Made by a program: the position numbers and the translations under genes. A stretch of DNA of 64,000 nucleotides, taken from contig OX031062.1 in NCBI GenBank assembly GCA_943736015.1, positions 2,834,501 through 2,898,500 of the forward strand, given 5' to 3'. The notes beneath the pieces were generated by a model that was not told the origin of the DNA, made no database searches, and saw only the letters and a program-made list of their open reading frames with translations. Each line of letters starts with the position of its first letter. Position 1 is the first letter of the stretch. Below are positions 44,043 through 55,489 of this stretch, in pieces. Origin of the DNA: Tridacna crocea. Lineage: Eukaryota; Mollusca; Bivalvia; Cardiida; Cardiidae.

Positions 44043-44264
44043 CCCATTCCCAAACAGTCCCTGGTTTTTACGGGTCAGGAATAGGAGCCTTTTGAAAACA
44101 TTGTGGGAAAAGGAGAAAATGCTGGTAACCAGCATTTTCTCCTTTTCCCACAATGTTTTCTACCCTATCATATAGAAAAAATCTTCTTTTAAGCAACTAT
44201 TAATTTGTTATCTGCAAAATGCTTTCAATTTGGTCTGGTCCAAAATTTGTTGTTTGGGAAAGGG
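44043..44264. mobile_element. Hairpin MITE, complete
   Basis: 222 bp, TTAA 44039-44042 and 44265-44268; the central palindrome runs about 56 bp without mismatch. Confidence 0.8.
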
Positions 44265-44268
44265 TTAA

Positions 44269-44787
44269 AGTAGATCTATTAGGTTAGCAAAGTTTTGAAC
44301 TTCAGTGAGAAAGAATAAAACACCTCAACATAACCTCCATTTTGCTACACAATAATAGATGTAAATGCACTTATTGTTTTTGTAAGGCTAATAAAGTCAT
44401 CTGAACATCATACCCAATTAAATAACACTGAATTACAAGTATTTCGAACAAAATCTAGATTGTCTGACTATACAGAAAGGTGTAAGGTTATAAATAACTG
44501 ACTTTATTTCATGCTTTCCGGTAGGATATCGACAAATAGCAGTGAAAATATTTTTCGATCTTACACTGGTACCACCAGTGAAAATACCGAGTTTCACGTT
44601 CTTGTTGCCTAGGTAAATTGCGCGTGCGTAACAACCAGATGGGAAATATGACGTCATATACCTTACATTTCTCGCGCTTGACGTAACGTTGCTATGCGGG
44701 AGCGGTACGCCACAGGGAATAAGGGAAAAGAACTGTTCTGAATTTTGATAAAGCTCCTCTCAGAAAGGGTTAAAAGCATGAAATAAA
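44269..44787. other. No recognised feature
   Basis: Nothing identified beyond a weak palindrome ACACTGGTACCACCAGTG near 44560. Confidence 0.35.
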
Positions 44788-44955
44788 TAGAATATTTGTT
44801 TTTCTTTTCGGTGAAAGATCGAAATTTATTTCATCTCGTGAACACCATCGGTAATATTTTCACTCGTGGAAAAGCCACTCGTGAAAATATTACCGATGGT
44901 GTCCACTCCATGAAATAAATTTCGATCTTTCACCGAAAAAAACAAATATCCTCTA
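44788..44955. mobile_element. Foldback element, TAGAAT...ATCCTCTA ends, copy c
   Basis: 168 bp with the same ends, but the core palindrome (GGTGAAAGATCGAAATTTAT) is unrelated to copies a and b. Confidence 0.7.
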
Positions 44956-45737
44956 TATGACATGAGTATGGTAAATTTCAATCTCAGGCAAAAAAGGTTG
45001 TCCTATGATTTTAAAATGTGTTAAGTGTGCTGTCATTTAAGAAGTTTGTTAATTTCAGTTACAGTAGTTTCTTTTATCCTTTTTTTTTAATATACTGAAG
45101 ACAACAGGTGATCAAGTTGATTTCAGCGGCAGATTGGTTTGCAATCAGACACACTTCTTACCAGCTACAAGATTACCGATACATCATTTGAAATGGCAAA
45201 TGTATAAATATACTTAAATACGACAAAGCACACAAATTATCTAATTAACATAAGTTGCCTATTTATCTGAACTTCTACCAGTCCAGAATAGAATTAGACT
45301 CAATTTAATAACTGAAATATACTCTAAATGAGGAATATGTTGTGAGGGGTACACGTCAATATGCTTATGGTAAATAGTAGATAGTTGGAATCCAGAATTA
45401 AACTGCATGTTATTTGCAGTCTGATCTGTATCTACACATTCAGCATAGATCTATGACGCATGCACCAAGGTTTACGACTAATGCCAATTCGACACATTGA
45501 TGACCAGTGCTACCTTTTGGATGTGATAGGTAATTGAACAAGGTTAGATATTCAAGTAAATACAGTTTCTTTTTATTAGTATGTCATATAGATTTATTTT
45601 TACTTTTGGTATCCGTTTTAAAAGATTTTGTCCAAGGCCAAGGACAAAACCCCTGGCCAACATAGGCGTACGTTGCTGCTCTCGTGCCTTTCTGGTAACC
45701 GGTTGTAGATGTAGCACCTGTTCATCCCAGATCATGA

Positions 45738-45885
45738 AACACGAGAAAAGGGGCATTCAGACTTTTGCGTAAAGTGTCGTCTCGGATCAGCCTGCGCAGC
45801 CTACGCAGTTCGCGCAGCCTAATCCCAGACAGCACATTACGACTACATTGATTATGTTCTTCAGACTTAGGCAAAACAGAAAATT
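45738..45885. mobile_element. Partial GGCTTGCAACA-type MITE, unit C
   Basis: Longer version of the unit B fragment, with both halves of the first palindrome. Confidence 0.6.
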
Positions 45886-46573
45886 ACATAAAAACGAAAC
45901 ATGTTAATTTTGTGGTCTAACGAAAGGGACAATAAGGGAAATGCTTCGAAGAATTTCTTTCTTAAGATCTCCTTGCATTCTATGATTCGCTTGCAAGCCC
46001 CACTATGAAAATAAATGTAGAGAAGTTCGTTTATGGAATAGCTATTAATACATGACAAATCTTCAATAGAAGCTCAGTTTCAAATCTAAAAACAAGGGGG
46101 GCTTTAAAATTGGAATTGTCTCAAACTTTATTCTTTATGTGTTTTATTTTAAATGACATATTTACATTTGGTTAAGGATTGTCTGTTAAACAAATTCGGC
46201 CTAGAAGGAAAAGAAATCCAAACATCTGTTTCATTATAAGTCGATAATATATTTTTGTAAGGGGAGACCTTTCTTCGTTGTCCTTACAGAGAAATCGTTG
46301 GTCTAGGTATCCGTTGCTGATTATGTTCTATATAAAACAAATGTCACATAATAATTGATTAAAAAAAGACACACGTCACCCGAGAACATATTCATCATAA
46401 CAAGACTAATGCAAACTCGAAATCTAAACCAGCACAGAGTGCACCTTGCCGGTAGGCGGAGCCTCAAGCAACACTGACATTTCTACCACCAATGTTATCA
46501 AAACAGTAATTATGTAGGTAGTCGCTGATAAAGCATGATAAAGAATGAATCGATACAATCTAAAGACAATGGC

Positions 46574-46581
46574 TATATAAA
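46574..46581 (+). promoter_or_regulatory. Candidate TATA box, unit C
   Basis: TATATAAA about 98 bp upstream of the candidate start at 46672, in the same context as the other units. Confidence 0.4.
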
Positions 46582-46671
46582 TCGCACAGCAAATGACATT
46601 CTGTATTTTATGTGTCTATGTACTTTCAAGTAGTACTGGCTGAAGTGTGTTTTGAAGAAAGCCGGTTAAGA

Positions 46672-46698
46672 ATGTCTCTCAGGAGCCAAATGTTAAAG
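46672..46698 (+). CDS. Candidate first coding exon of the unit C fucosyltransferase
   Basis: Nine codons identical in translation to unit A, followed by the donor GTAGGA. It joins in frame to the acceptor before 49492 (intron about 2.8 kb) or to the decayed exon at 47779. Unit C has an intact catalytic exon, so this is one of the two places where a complete two-exon gene is possible. Confidence 0.55.
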
Positions 46699-47868
46699 GT
46701 AGGACAAGTTTTAAGTACATCTGAATAACTAGTCTAAAAGTTAGACTCGTAAAGAAATTAATAAACTTTGAGTAAAGTCAAACAAAGGGGCTGCCAGTTG
46801 GTAAGCAAATAAATTTCTCATTATGTGGTCAAAATCACCAATTTGTTTTACAGCAATGAACCGCAAATACTTGCTTGATTCATTGCAGGAGTAGCCGGAG
46901 TGTTTAAAACTGAACACATCAAGCGTTGTTTTTCTGTCAACCACACCCATGAAATGATTTTTAACGCTGCAACCATCTAATGCATTATACATTTACCCCC
47001 TTTATTTCCTCAATTATGAAAAACAACAAACAAACAAACAAGAAATACAAGAACAAATACAGGAACAAAAACAACAATAACACAATAAAACATTCGGTAA
47101 ATTTGGAGAAAATTGGTTGTGTTGTGTATGCGTATGATAGTATGTGTGCATGCGTGTGTTTGCCAGAGAGATAGATAGAGAGAGAGTGAGAGAGAACAAA
47201 TCAGTTACCAAAACTAAACTTCAGAATGAAAATAATATAATAAATAAATAAGAACATGTGGTAATTATGCGTGATATTCCATGCAATAATACTTTATACT
47301 TTCTCGAAATAAAGCAGTAAGAACTAAACAGATGCTTGAAAACACGTGAAATACTCAAACTTGATAATGTTTAATTTCTTTCTCTGGATAAAAACAGAAA
47401 GAATTATAACATGATCCGAAAATATAAAAATAAGCACTTTCTAGAAGAGAAAAAGAATTAAATTCCAGTAGAGCTCATCAGTAATAAAAGCTGCGTAGGC
47501 CAAGTATTAAACACGAGACAAAATCAGTGTGCATTTGAGATAGATTTTTATTTATTTTTTTATTTCATCTTTTTTTATTTCATCTTAAGTCCTTACTTGA
47601 ACATACTTTTGAGTGATATGCAAGAAACGCCTAAAAAATCTGGTGTTGAAGAACTCGAAGATCTACGTGTGATTAATCACATTAAAAAATGGTATCCCCA
47701 CACTTATAAAGTCATCGTCAATATATGTCATGTGTTTGATTTTTGATAAGACGATTATTTTCCTCCTATTTCATGCAGGTTGTTTGTAGAATGAAATTGG
47801 CAAAGCGCTTTCATGTTATATTCAGCATATTAAGTCTTGCTGATGTGTATGCCTTATCTTTGACTTAA

Positions 47869-48092
47869 CCCTTTCCCAAACGACGACAAACTTTTGGACT
47901 AGACCAAAATGAAAGCATTTGCAGACGACAATTCAACTCTTGCCGAAAAGATTATTTCTGTCTATGATAGGGTAGAAAACATTGTGGGAAAAGGAGAAAA
48001 TGCTGGTTACCAGCATTTTCTCCTTTTCCCACAATGTTTTCAAAAGGCTACTATTCTAGACCCGTAAAAACAAGGGATTATTTGGGCAAGGG
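47869..48092. mobile_element. Hairpin MITE in the unit C decayed exon
   Basis: 224 bp, TTAA 47865-47868 and 48093-48096; same insertion as 6613-6833. Confidence 0.8.
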
Positions 48093-48326
48093 TTAACGAG
48101 GATTCTGTGAAATAGGCATGAATCTTAAAGGTGTGCATACCACATCGCCATTACCTGAAAAGCGCATTCCCCCCTTTTGCTTCAGTGTCTGGCAATAATG
48201 AATCAGGACTTACCAGAACTTTATTGGAAAACAAGTGTACAGACGAGTTCAGATGAAAAAAACACTTCATGACTTCACATTAATTTGTCGGTAGAACCCG
48301 TCATAGAACCGGTAATAGTCTCTTTG

Positions 48327-48652
48327 GAATGCCATAGCAGAAAATACTCAAGATATAAAAACACTATCAAGAATGTGGTACTGTGAGTGATGTCATGGAT
48401 TTTGCGATCACGTGAGTCTTGATTGGTCACCTCAGTCTTGGTGTGGTTTTTAAAATGTTGATGCTGTTTTTACATCTTGAAGTACATGTATATTTATTTG
48501 TTTTGAAGTTGGTTTCTGTTTTGATGTGATAATTTTACTGTTTATATCAAATATACATATCAGTTTGGTATAATTGCGACTATCTTGATTGAATATTTTA
48601 AATATCTCGATAGTGTTTTTATATTTTGAATATTTTCTGCTATGGCATACCA
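48327..48652. mobile_element. Foldback in the unit C decayed exon
   Basis: Same insertion as at 7083; the better-preserved ends read GGAATGCCATAGCAG and CTGCTATGGCATACC. Confidence 0.7.
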
Positions 48653-48746
48653 CAGTTGACACTGATACGAATTGTTGCAAGCCTTTGCTATACTCCAGTG
48701 ATTCAACTAGAGAAAGTGGCACATCTTGAGGAAATCTTCAAGAACT

Positions 48747-49015
48747 AGGTGGTTTAGACTATAAAAAGCATGAAATTTCTGGTTTCTAAAGCCTAAATTA
48801 ACTATAGTTTAACTTGCAAATAGATATGAGCAACTTACTGATCTACATCCCAAGTTAAATCAAGCACTTTTCACTAATTCTATATCCTCCAGGCCACAAG
48901 CCTAAGTTCAGGTCCAAATTCAGATTAGTCTAGAAAGATGACATCATGCATTAGTAAACAGCGTATTTACTAACAACCTATTTCTAAAGATAACCACATT
49001 GGAAAACAAAAGCAA
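48747..49015 (-). mobile_element. Solo-LTR fragment, unit C
   Basis: Equivalent to the fragment at 7500 in unit A, with one further short deletion. Confidence 0.6.
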
Positions 49016-49089
49016 CTAGAGCTATCACTAAATGTGATCATACCCCCCACCAGCTCCTTGTCACAAAAGTACCCTTTGTAACAGAATGC

Positions 49090-49375
49090 AGAATGGTTTA
49101 GTACAAAAGAAAGGGTTCAAAGAAAACAAACAATGGGGATAGACATGTGGTTCTTGTACTCTGCATGCACTTCACTATCTGTATATGGAGTTGTAGTCAC
49201 TAGCTTTTATGCTTTGGAAGTTATGCCCCAGACAAAAACAAAGAATTATTATATACAAAGGGAAATAACTCTTAAAATAATGGGAATAGAGTTATGGTTC
49301 TTCCACAGTGTACTTTGCTTTATGTGATCTAATTGTACATGATGTTTGAAGTAGCCAGCTTCTGTAACTCAAAAA
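49090..49375 (+). repeat. Contracted form of the intronic tandem array, unit C
   Basis: About two units of the array seen in full at 7860-8690. Confidence 0.7.
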
Positions 49376-49491
49376 GACATTAAATATGTCATTCCAACAA
49401 TTATGTAGGAAACAATAAATCGCTGTAAACAGTATGTTTGAATTTCGATATGAGGAGCTAAAATACGTTTCTTCTTCTTCTTTTTATGCAG

Positions 49492-50550
49492 GATGTGTGT
49501 ACAGTGGAATTGGCAAAGCGTTTTCTTGTTATGCTCACCATTTTATGCGTTGCTGCTGTGTATGTCTTATCTTCGACTAACCAAGGATTCTATGAAAGAA
49601 TAAACCTCAAAAGATTAGATACCATATCGTCATTACTTAAAAAACGCATTCCTCTTTTTGCTGCAGTTTCTGGTAAAAAAGAATCAGGATTTACCAGAGC
49701 TTTTTTGAAAAACAGCTGTACAGTCGAGTTCAGAAGAAAACATTTCATGACTCCGTATAAATTTTGTGGTCGAACCGGTAATAGACTCTTTGTGCTTTTG
49801 ACGCTGATAGCAACTGCCGCAAGCATTTGCTATACTCCAGTAATACAACCAGAGAAATTGGCACATCTTGAAGAAATCTTTGATTTGTCTAATGTGAAAC
49901 GTATCGACGTAAATAAAAGTTCATTTCGTGTAGTTTCTGAACCTGCACCTGCTATATACGACGTCAATTTGACCTCACGCATGAACCCGGCTTACAATTG
50001 GACACTGCGTGGATGTAGACAAAGTTTTAAGTACTTTGACAAATACAAGGATCTAGTAAGATCATCTTTGAAAATTAAGGAGAATATTAGGAGAGACGTT
50101 CTGCAGTATATGAATTCATTCCTAAATGTGCAAATTACAATTGGCATTCATGTTCGCCGGGGTGACTATACGAGTGAAGGTGCGCAGAAATTCGGATTTT
50201 CAGTATCAGATATGGCTTTCATCAGCCGAGCCATTGCCTATATAAAAAATAGGTTCGGAAAATCTAGATATGCCGTTTTTGTTGTTAGTAACGATATGAA
50301 ATGGTGTAAAGACAACATAAAAGGCGATGAAATACACTACTCTCCCATTCGTGATGTCGGAAGAGATCTATATCTTCTGACTCAATGCAATCATAATATT
50401 GTCACTTCTGGGACATTTGGGTGGATGGGGGCGTGGTTAAATGAAAGTGGCATAGTGGTTTATGATAAGTCGTATCCACCACCAAACAAAACTTTCAGTA
50501 GAATGTTAAATAAAGATGACTACTATCCGCATCACTGGATCGGTCTTTAA
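49492..50550 (+). CDS. GT11 alpha-1,2-fucosyltransferase-like, main exon, unit C
   Basis: Open for 352 codons from the acceptor ATGCAG|GAT, the same length as unit A. Signal-anchor helix about residues 13-30 (FLVMLTILCVAAVYVL), GRTGNRLF at 95, HVRRGDY at 222, FVVSNDMKWCK at 265 and TSGTFGWMGAWL at 307, all in the GT11 order. It differs from unit A at scattered residues (for example SEGAQKFG against SKGALQFG after HxRRGD) but has no indels. As in A, the ancestral MKLAK Met is a GTG codon and the in-frame ATG at 49486 straddles the acceptor, so the exon at 46672-46698 is the likely source of the start. Expected to be a type II Golgi enzyme using GDP-fucose; substrate unknown. Confidence 0.85.
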   Translation, partial: DVCTVELAKRFLVMLTILCVAAVYVLSSTNQGFYERINLKRLDTISSLLKKRIPLFAAVSGKKESGFTRAFLKNSCTVEFRRKHFMTPYKFCGRTGNRLFVLLTLIATAASICYTPVIQPEKLAHLEEIFDLSNVKRIDVNKSSFRVVSEPAPAIYDVNLTSRMNPAYNWTLRGCRQSFKYFDKYKDLVRSSLKIKENIRRDVLQYMNSFLNVQITIGIHVRRGDYTSEGAQKFGFSVSDMAFISRAIAYIKNRFGKSRYAVFVVSNDMKWCKDNIKGDEIHYSPIRDVGRDLYLLTQCNHNIVTSGTFGWMGAWLNESGIVVYDKSYPPPNKTFSRMLNKDDYYPHHWIGL

Positions 50551-50708
50551 TGATATTTTGGGCAACTTGCCCTTTTTTTTGCAATCTTCTAGTGTTATAT
50601 GATCTATATTTTAAGGACGTATATCACGATTTTTTATAACGGACAGATTTTTGAAAAAAAAGTTTGCACGTCCAAAACTTATGTTCAAAGTTTGATATTT
50701 GTATTTAA

Positions 50709-50986
50709 CCCATTACCACACAATCCCTACTTTTGACGCCCCTGAGAAAGAAGCCTTTTGAAAACACTGTAGGAAAAGGAGAAAATGCTGGTAACCAGCA
50801 TTTTTTCCATTTCCCACAATGTTTTCTATCCTTCACAAAACAAATTTCAAATTTTCATTCACTTTTATTCCCACAATGTTTTCTATCCTATCATAGACAG
50901 TAATCAACTTTTCAGGAAGAGTTGAATTGTCATCTGCAAATGCTTTCAATTTGGTCCAGTCCAAAAGTTTGTCGTTTGGGAAAGGG
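50709..50986. mobile_element. Hairpin MITE, chimeric, unit C
   Basis: TTAA 50705-50708, right flank TAAA; equivalent to 10014-10291. Confidence 0.7.
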
Positions 50987-51033
50987 TAAAGAAAACTTTC
51001 CTATTTATTGCAAAGCCAAGTTGGTCTGATTAA

Positions 51034-51259
51034 CTCTTTACCACACAAACGTAACTTGCCCAAATCGAAATCGTATATAGAAAACAACTTACGTGTATCT
51101 CAAATGATATTTTTTATCTGATAGGGTAAAAGAGCAATGTGGGAAAAGAAGTAAATGCCAGTTAGCAGCATTTTCTCCTTTTTCGACAATGTTGTCACAT
51201 TCTCTTTTTTCCACAATATTCTGAAAAAAGCTAACTGTATCAAGGTTGTGTGGTACATG
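51034..51259. mobile_element. Hairpin MITE, unit C tail
   Basis: TTAA 51030-51033; equivalent to 10339-10564. Confidence 0.65.
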
Positions 51260-51677
51260 ATTAGATAAGAGGACAATGTTGGTTCAAGATCAAACTGCAT
51301 GTTCTGCACAGTCTGAGATTAAACTGCACTAATCGCAGTACCAGATTATTACTAGAAATAAATGAAATAAGAAAAACGGCAAAGCCTGGAAACGGTAGAC
51401 AGACACTTTTTTTTTCTAACATATATTCGAATATAATCAATACAATCACTGATCATTTCAGATATTTGAGATCTGACATGAATTGGTGTTTGAGATAAGT
51501 TTTCAATCAACGAGTCTACGTAAATACAGAAAGTCACTAAGCGAGCTTTTGGCGAGCTTAAAATATTTTTTTTTCTATGGACGAGTTTCAAAAAGCTTTA
51601 CCCCCAAAATCCAACGAATGTCAGATTCTTTTTATCATATAACTGTCTCTAAAGAACTGCAGTTTACGACGAGTTAA

Positions 51678-51898
51678 CTCATTACCAAACAACAAAATTT
51701 TAGGTTTGTCCAAATCAAAAGTATTTGCAGACGAGAAATTAAAAGTAACTGAAAATTTGAAATTCGTTTTGTGAAGGGTAAAAAACACTGTGGGAAAAAG
51801 AGAAAATGCTGGTTACCAGCATTTTCTCCTTTTGCCACAATGTTTTCTAAAGGCTTCATTCTCAGGGGTGTCAAAAATAGGGATTGTGTGGTAATGGG
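51678..51898. mobile_element. Hairpin MITE, complete
   Basis: 221 bp, TTAA 51674-51677 and 51899-51902. Confidence 0.8.
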
Positions 51899-51959
51899 TT
51901 AAGGTATTACAAGCGTAATGCTTCTAGTGCAACATGGAATGAATTTTCTTATCAGTTGA

Positions 51960-52090
51960 TAAATAAGGACTTTTATTATATACCTAGCAGTGAAATTCTG
52001 GAATTTCCCAGTGTAATAAAGTTTGATATCATCAATAGTGACGTCATCAACTTTCACTTTCACTTCCTACCGTAATTTGGGAACTATTTT
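51960..52090. repeat. Short interspersed repeat, copy 2
   Basis: Matches 42830-42955, with the inner palindrome partly eroded. Confidence 0.65.
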
Positions 52091-52239
52091 TTTTTTTCGA
52101 CTACATTTTTTCGACTTTCAAACGCAAAATTACAAACTAGAGGCGCTTGAGCACCTGTATCGCTCCGCAGGCCTGATTTTTCTGTAACGGTGAAGAGAAG
52201 TTTTTAACAATTACGATTCATTCGTGCATTTTAGGTCAC

Positions 52240-52429
52240 TAAAGAAAAAAAGCTATGAAAAACATTGTGAGAAAAGAAGAAAATAATAGTAACCTGCATT
52301 TTCTTAGTTTCTTACAAAATAATTTCTACCCTTTTTTGATACAAGTTTTACTAATTTGAAGATTTATCATGTTGTCTGCAACATCTTTCAATTATGACCA
52401 GTTATAAAAAATTTGTCTTATGGTTATAG
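52240..52429. mobile_element. Hairpin MITE, old and diverged
   Basis: Recognisable centre (GAAAATAATAGTAACCTGCA) and right end; abuts the next copy at TTAA 52430-52433. Confidence 0.5.
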
Positions 52430-52433
52430 TTAA

Positions 52434-52651
52434 CTCATTACCAAATGACAACATTATAGGGTTGTCCAAATGGAAAGCATTTGCAGATGAAAAAATAAAA
52501 GTGACTTAAATTTTGAAAGTTTTGTGAAGGGTAGATAACATTGTGGGAAAAGGAGAAAACGCTGGTTACCAGCATTTTCTCCTCTTCCCACAATGTTTTC
52601 TAAAGTCTTTTTTGTCAGGGACGTCAAAAGTAGGGACTGTGTGGTAATGGG
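52434..52651. mobile_element. Hairpin MITE, complete
   Basis: 218 bp, TTAA 52430-52433 and 52652-52655. Confidence 0.8.
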
Positions 52652-52916
52652 TTAAAAAGGGTCTTGTTACAAACCATTTTGGGTGGGGAAACATCAAAAT
52701 ATAGAAAATGTGCTTTGTGGCAATAATTGTTTTATTGAAGTTGCAGGTTCAGTTTGATTGGATAACAAAATGCCTTATCACAACAGTAAAGCCCTGTCCC
52801 TCTTTGTACTAGGTCACCAGTAGGTCAACAAACCTTTACCAGAACTAATCAAAGTGCAGAGGTTCTCTTGTTTTATATGAAAAGGATTATAGATTATGTA
52901 AAGCAACCATCTTTAA

Positions 52917-53128
52917 CTCTTTACCAAACGACAAATGTGACCAAACTGAAAGCATTTGCAGACAACAAATTAAACATTGATGAAATGATGATTTCTCTCT
53001 TTGATAGAGTAGAAAACACTGAGGGAAAAGGAGGAAAACTGATTACCAGCATTTTCTCCATTTCCAAGAGTGTTTTCCAAAGACTTCTTCTTTAGGGTCG
53101 TTAAAAGTCAGGATTGTATGGTAAAGAC
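52917..53128. mobile_element. Hairpin MITE
   Basis: TTAA 52913-52916; right flank TTAC. Confidence 0.7.
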
Positions 53129-53269
53129 TTACAACCATAGGAACTAACCTGCAATACAACAATGAAATCAAAACGAGTAGTTTGAGAGAAGAAATCTTTC
53201 AAAGATTTTAATTTATACCATAAAAGGAAAATGAGTCTCCCATAAAAGCCATGTTTTTTGACGGATCTT

Positions 53270-53700
53270 TTTCTTTTTTTTAAGTAATTCTGTAGACCTC
53301 TATCTAAGGAACATTCCTGCAAAAAAATAATGCTATCCATATAGCGGATTGGGAGGAGAAGATTTTTAAACTTTGATCTTTTTTTATTTTAAACTTTAAG
53401 ATTTTTTACTTTGGTTGCCATGGCAACCAGAATTATTCATGGAACACACTCATTTGAAGGAATTTGAAAGAGGACCACCTAAGGAACATTCCTGTGAAAT
53501 TTGGTAAAAATCCAGTCAATAGTTTCTGAGGAGAAGTTTTTTAAAGAAAAAGTTTACGGACGCACGCACGGACGAACGAACGAACGAACGAACGGACGGG
53601 CGGACGCACGGACGGACGGACGAACGGACGGACGGACGGACAGACGGACGCACGACGGACACAACGCCATGACGATAGCTCGCTTGCCTTCGGCCAGTGG
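53270..53700 (+). mobile_element. Pearl/Helentron-like element without core array
   Basis: Shares CTAAGGAACATTCCTG and GTTGCCATGGCAACCAGA with the 11-13 kb element; carries a (GACG)n tract at about 53560-53650 and ends in a GATAGCTCGCTTG...GGAGC hairpin. Confidence 0.55.
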
Positions 53701-53734
53701 AGCTAATAATGATGTTAATAAAGTATATAATAAA

Positions 53735-53895
53735 TAGAATAATTAACCGGTTATTTTTGATATGCAAAATTTCTCACTCGGACGCATCGTAAGGCGTTAA
53801 AAAAACTCGTGCTGCGCACTCGTTTTTTCAACGCCTAACAACGCATCCTCGTGAGATAATTTTCATATCAAAAACAACCAGTTGATTATCCTCTA
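53735..53895. mobile_element. Foldback element, TAGAAT...ATCCTCTA ends, copy b
   Basis: 161 bp, core as in copy a. Confidence 0.7.
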
Positions 53896-54907
53896 TATAC
53901 TGATATATTTTGGCATATTTCGAACTTACCAGAAGTTTCTTTGATGTCTATCTTGAAATAATTTTTTGATACTCTTTTAGTTTTCTGAAAAAGGAGGTAA
54001 TTATTATCTCCCTTTGTAATGAGAATACTGTGGTTTTAGGTTTATACATGATAACTCTAAGACGGAAAAAAGTAAAAAGTGGCTTGGTTGAAGTAGTACT
54101 ATAATACTCATTTTAATGAAAGCAATTATTTTAGGATATTATATTGGAAATAGCAGTTTTCCATTAGGAGGGTACTAACTTAAAGCAGGGGTCTGCATAT
54201 TCATAAGTATTGTAATAAACTTTAAGTCTATTTGTTTCTATGTGTACATCACGAAGAAAAAATAGTTCTACAGAAAGTCCTTTATAACGGTTTCGTTTTA
54301 TATCTAAATATACTAAAATTTGAAGCTTTGGCACGATTCTCAGTTTGGGCTGTCACTTTCACACAGAAATCTTTGTCGACAATATTACAGGAAAGAGCTG
54401 TATACTTACTGACCAAACTCACCAAACACGACACAAGTTTCGTACATATCACACGTGTGTAAAGCAAGAAAATTCGAAATGACCCTCGTACATCGAAAAT
54501 AAAGAGAGATATGTGATAAATGGTAATATGACATACCCCAGCAAATTCTTATGGCAACACTCCTTATATCCATGAAGGATTTTAGTCCCAAATTATCAGG
54601 AGCCACTGGTTAGAACCATCAGATGGGCTATTTTTTCTGAGGTTTGATGATAATCATTGCGACACCAATCATCCTCTTGTCACTGTTGATCGATGCTCTA
54701 GTTAGGTATGAAAACAGCCTGTAGTTTGAGAAGAAATTGATGCAAATTAGAGCTATCGCCCCCGTGGAATCTACGATGTATCAAGAATTAAAATGGTGAC
54801 AACACAGAGACTGGTGACATTATCATGTGTTCAAAAAAAAGAAAGGTAATATTTAACAGCAAATATAAATATGCATACTTTATTACCAAATATCAAAGCT
54901 CTACATC
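53896..54907. other. Largely unannotated sequence
   Basis: Apart from the MITE relative at 53930-54190 I see no repeat or convincing coding frame. Confidence 0.35.
53930..54190 (+). mobile_element. Diverged relative of the GGTAAGACCTGT MITE
   Basis: Aligns with 57200-57484 through the GAAAAAGGAGGTAATTATTA block and the TTTTCCATTA end; its left end is missing. Confidence 0.55.
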
Positions 54908-55290
54908 TTATATGTTCTTGTGTCTTTGAAATTCAAAAAAAAAGGAGAATGTCATTCGATCCTCTGGTCTTTCAACGTGTTTTCTGCACTACGGAAAGTT
55001 GGAACAGGTGTACGATGATGTCTGAATCATTTGTGGCGTGGATTGACCGTAGCCAAAATAATACATCTCAAGATAAATGCAGGCTCTTTCTGCCCTTTAA
55101 AGAAGCAAAGTAAAGAATTTTTTCCTGTTCTACAGGCTTAGATAATTGTCTTTGACGTTTCCATTTGCTCAATGCAAGAATCGACAGAAAAATACCCAAA
55201 ACGAGCGTAATTTAGGAAAGGCTCCGATTTTGTGGGTCGGTTACGAAAATATCGGTTGGCTCCGATGGAAGAGGAATTTCGTTTATTTTT
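54908..55290 (+). repeat. Left arm of a 3.1-kb inverted repeat
   Basis: Matches the complement of 57645-58010, best over GTCATTCGATCCTCTGGTCT and CTACGGAAAGTTGGAACAGG. Both arms have short open frames (54871-55113 + and 57770-58000 -) with some shared residues, perhaps traces of an old gene. Confidence 0.6.
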
Positions 55291-55489
55291 TTCTCTAATT
55301 TTCGGGTATGCAAACTGAAGGTAAAGTTGAAGCAACAACTTCATTCTAAACTAATTTTCTGTTGTGTTTTGTATATAGTAATAGCAAAGAGAAGTATTTT
55401 ACCAATTTTACATATTGTCAAATTGGCATTTTGCCAATATGAATTTACAATCAGAAAACGTAAAAGATGCCATTCATTCCATTTTCTGT

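Larger units (their letters stand above)
47779..48746 (+). pseudogene. Decayed first copy of fucosyltransferase exon 2, unit C
   Basis: Same architecture as the unit A remnant: acceptor and MKLAKRF start at 47779, TAA at a TTAA MITE insertion (47869-48092), continuation about 48097-48326 with frameshifts, the same foldback (about 48327-48652), and a last piece at about 48660-48746. Because MITE and foldback sit at identical positions in A and C, both insertions predate the split of those two units. Confidence 0.8.
45256..51596 (+). repeat. Segmental duplication unit C with a fucosyltransferase gene
   Basis: Matches unit B upstream and unit A downstream in the same order and orientation. It shares with unit A the MITE inside the decayed exon and the foldback inserted further along that exon. 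Relative to A it has a shorter intronic tandem array and a deletion in the 3' tail near 51337. This is the most complete unit of the four. Confidence 0.8.

Noticed and set aside
53501-53767. Frames rich in GRTD/RPSV repeats
   Set aside because: Translations of the (GACG)n tract of a pearl-like element.
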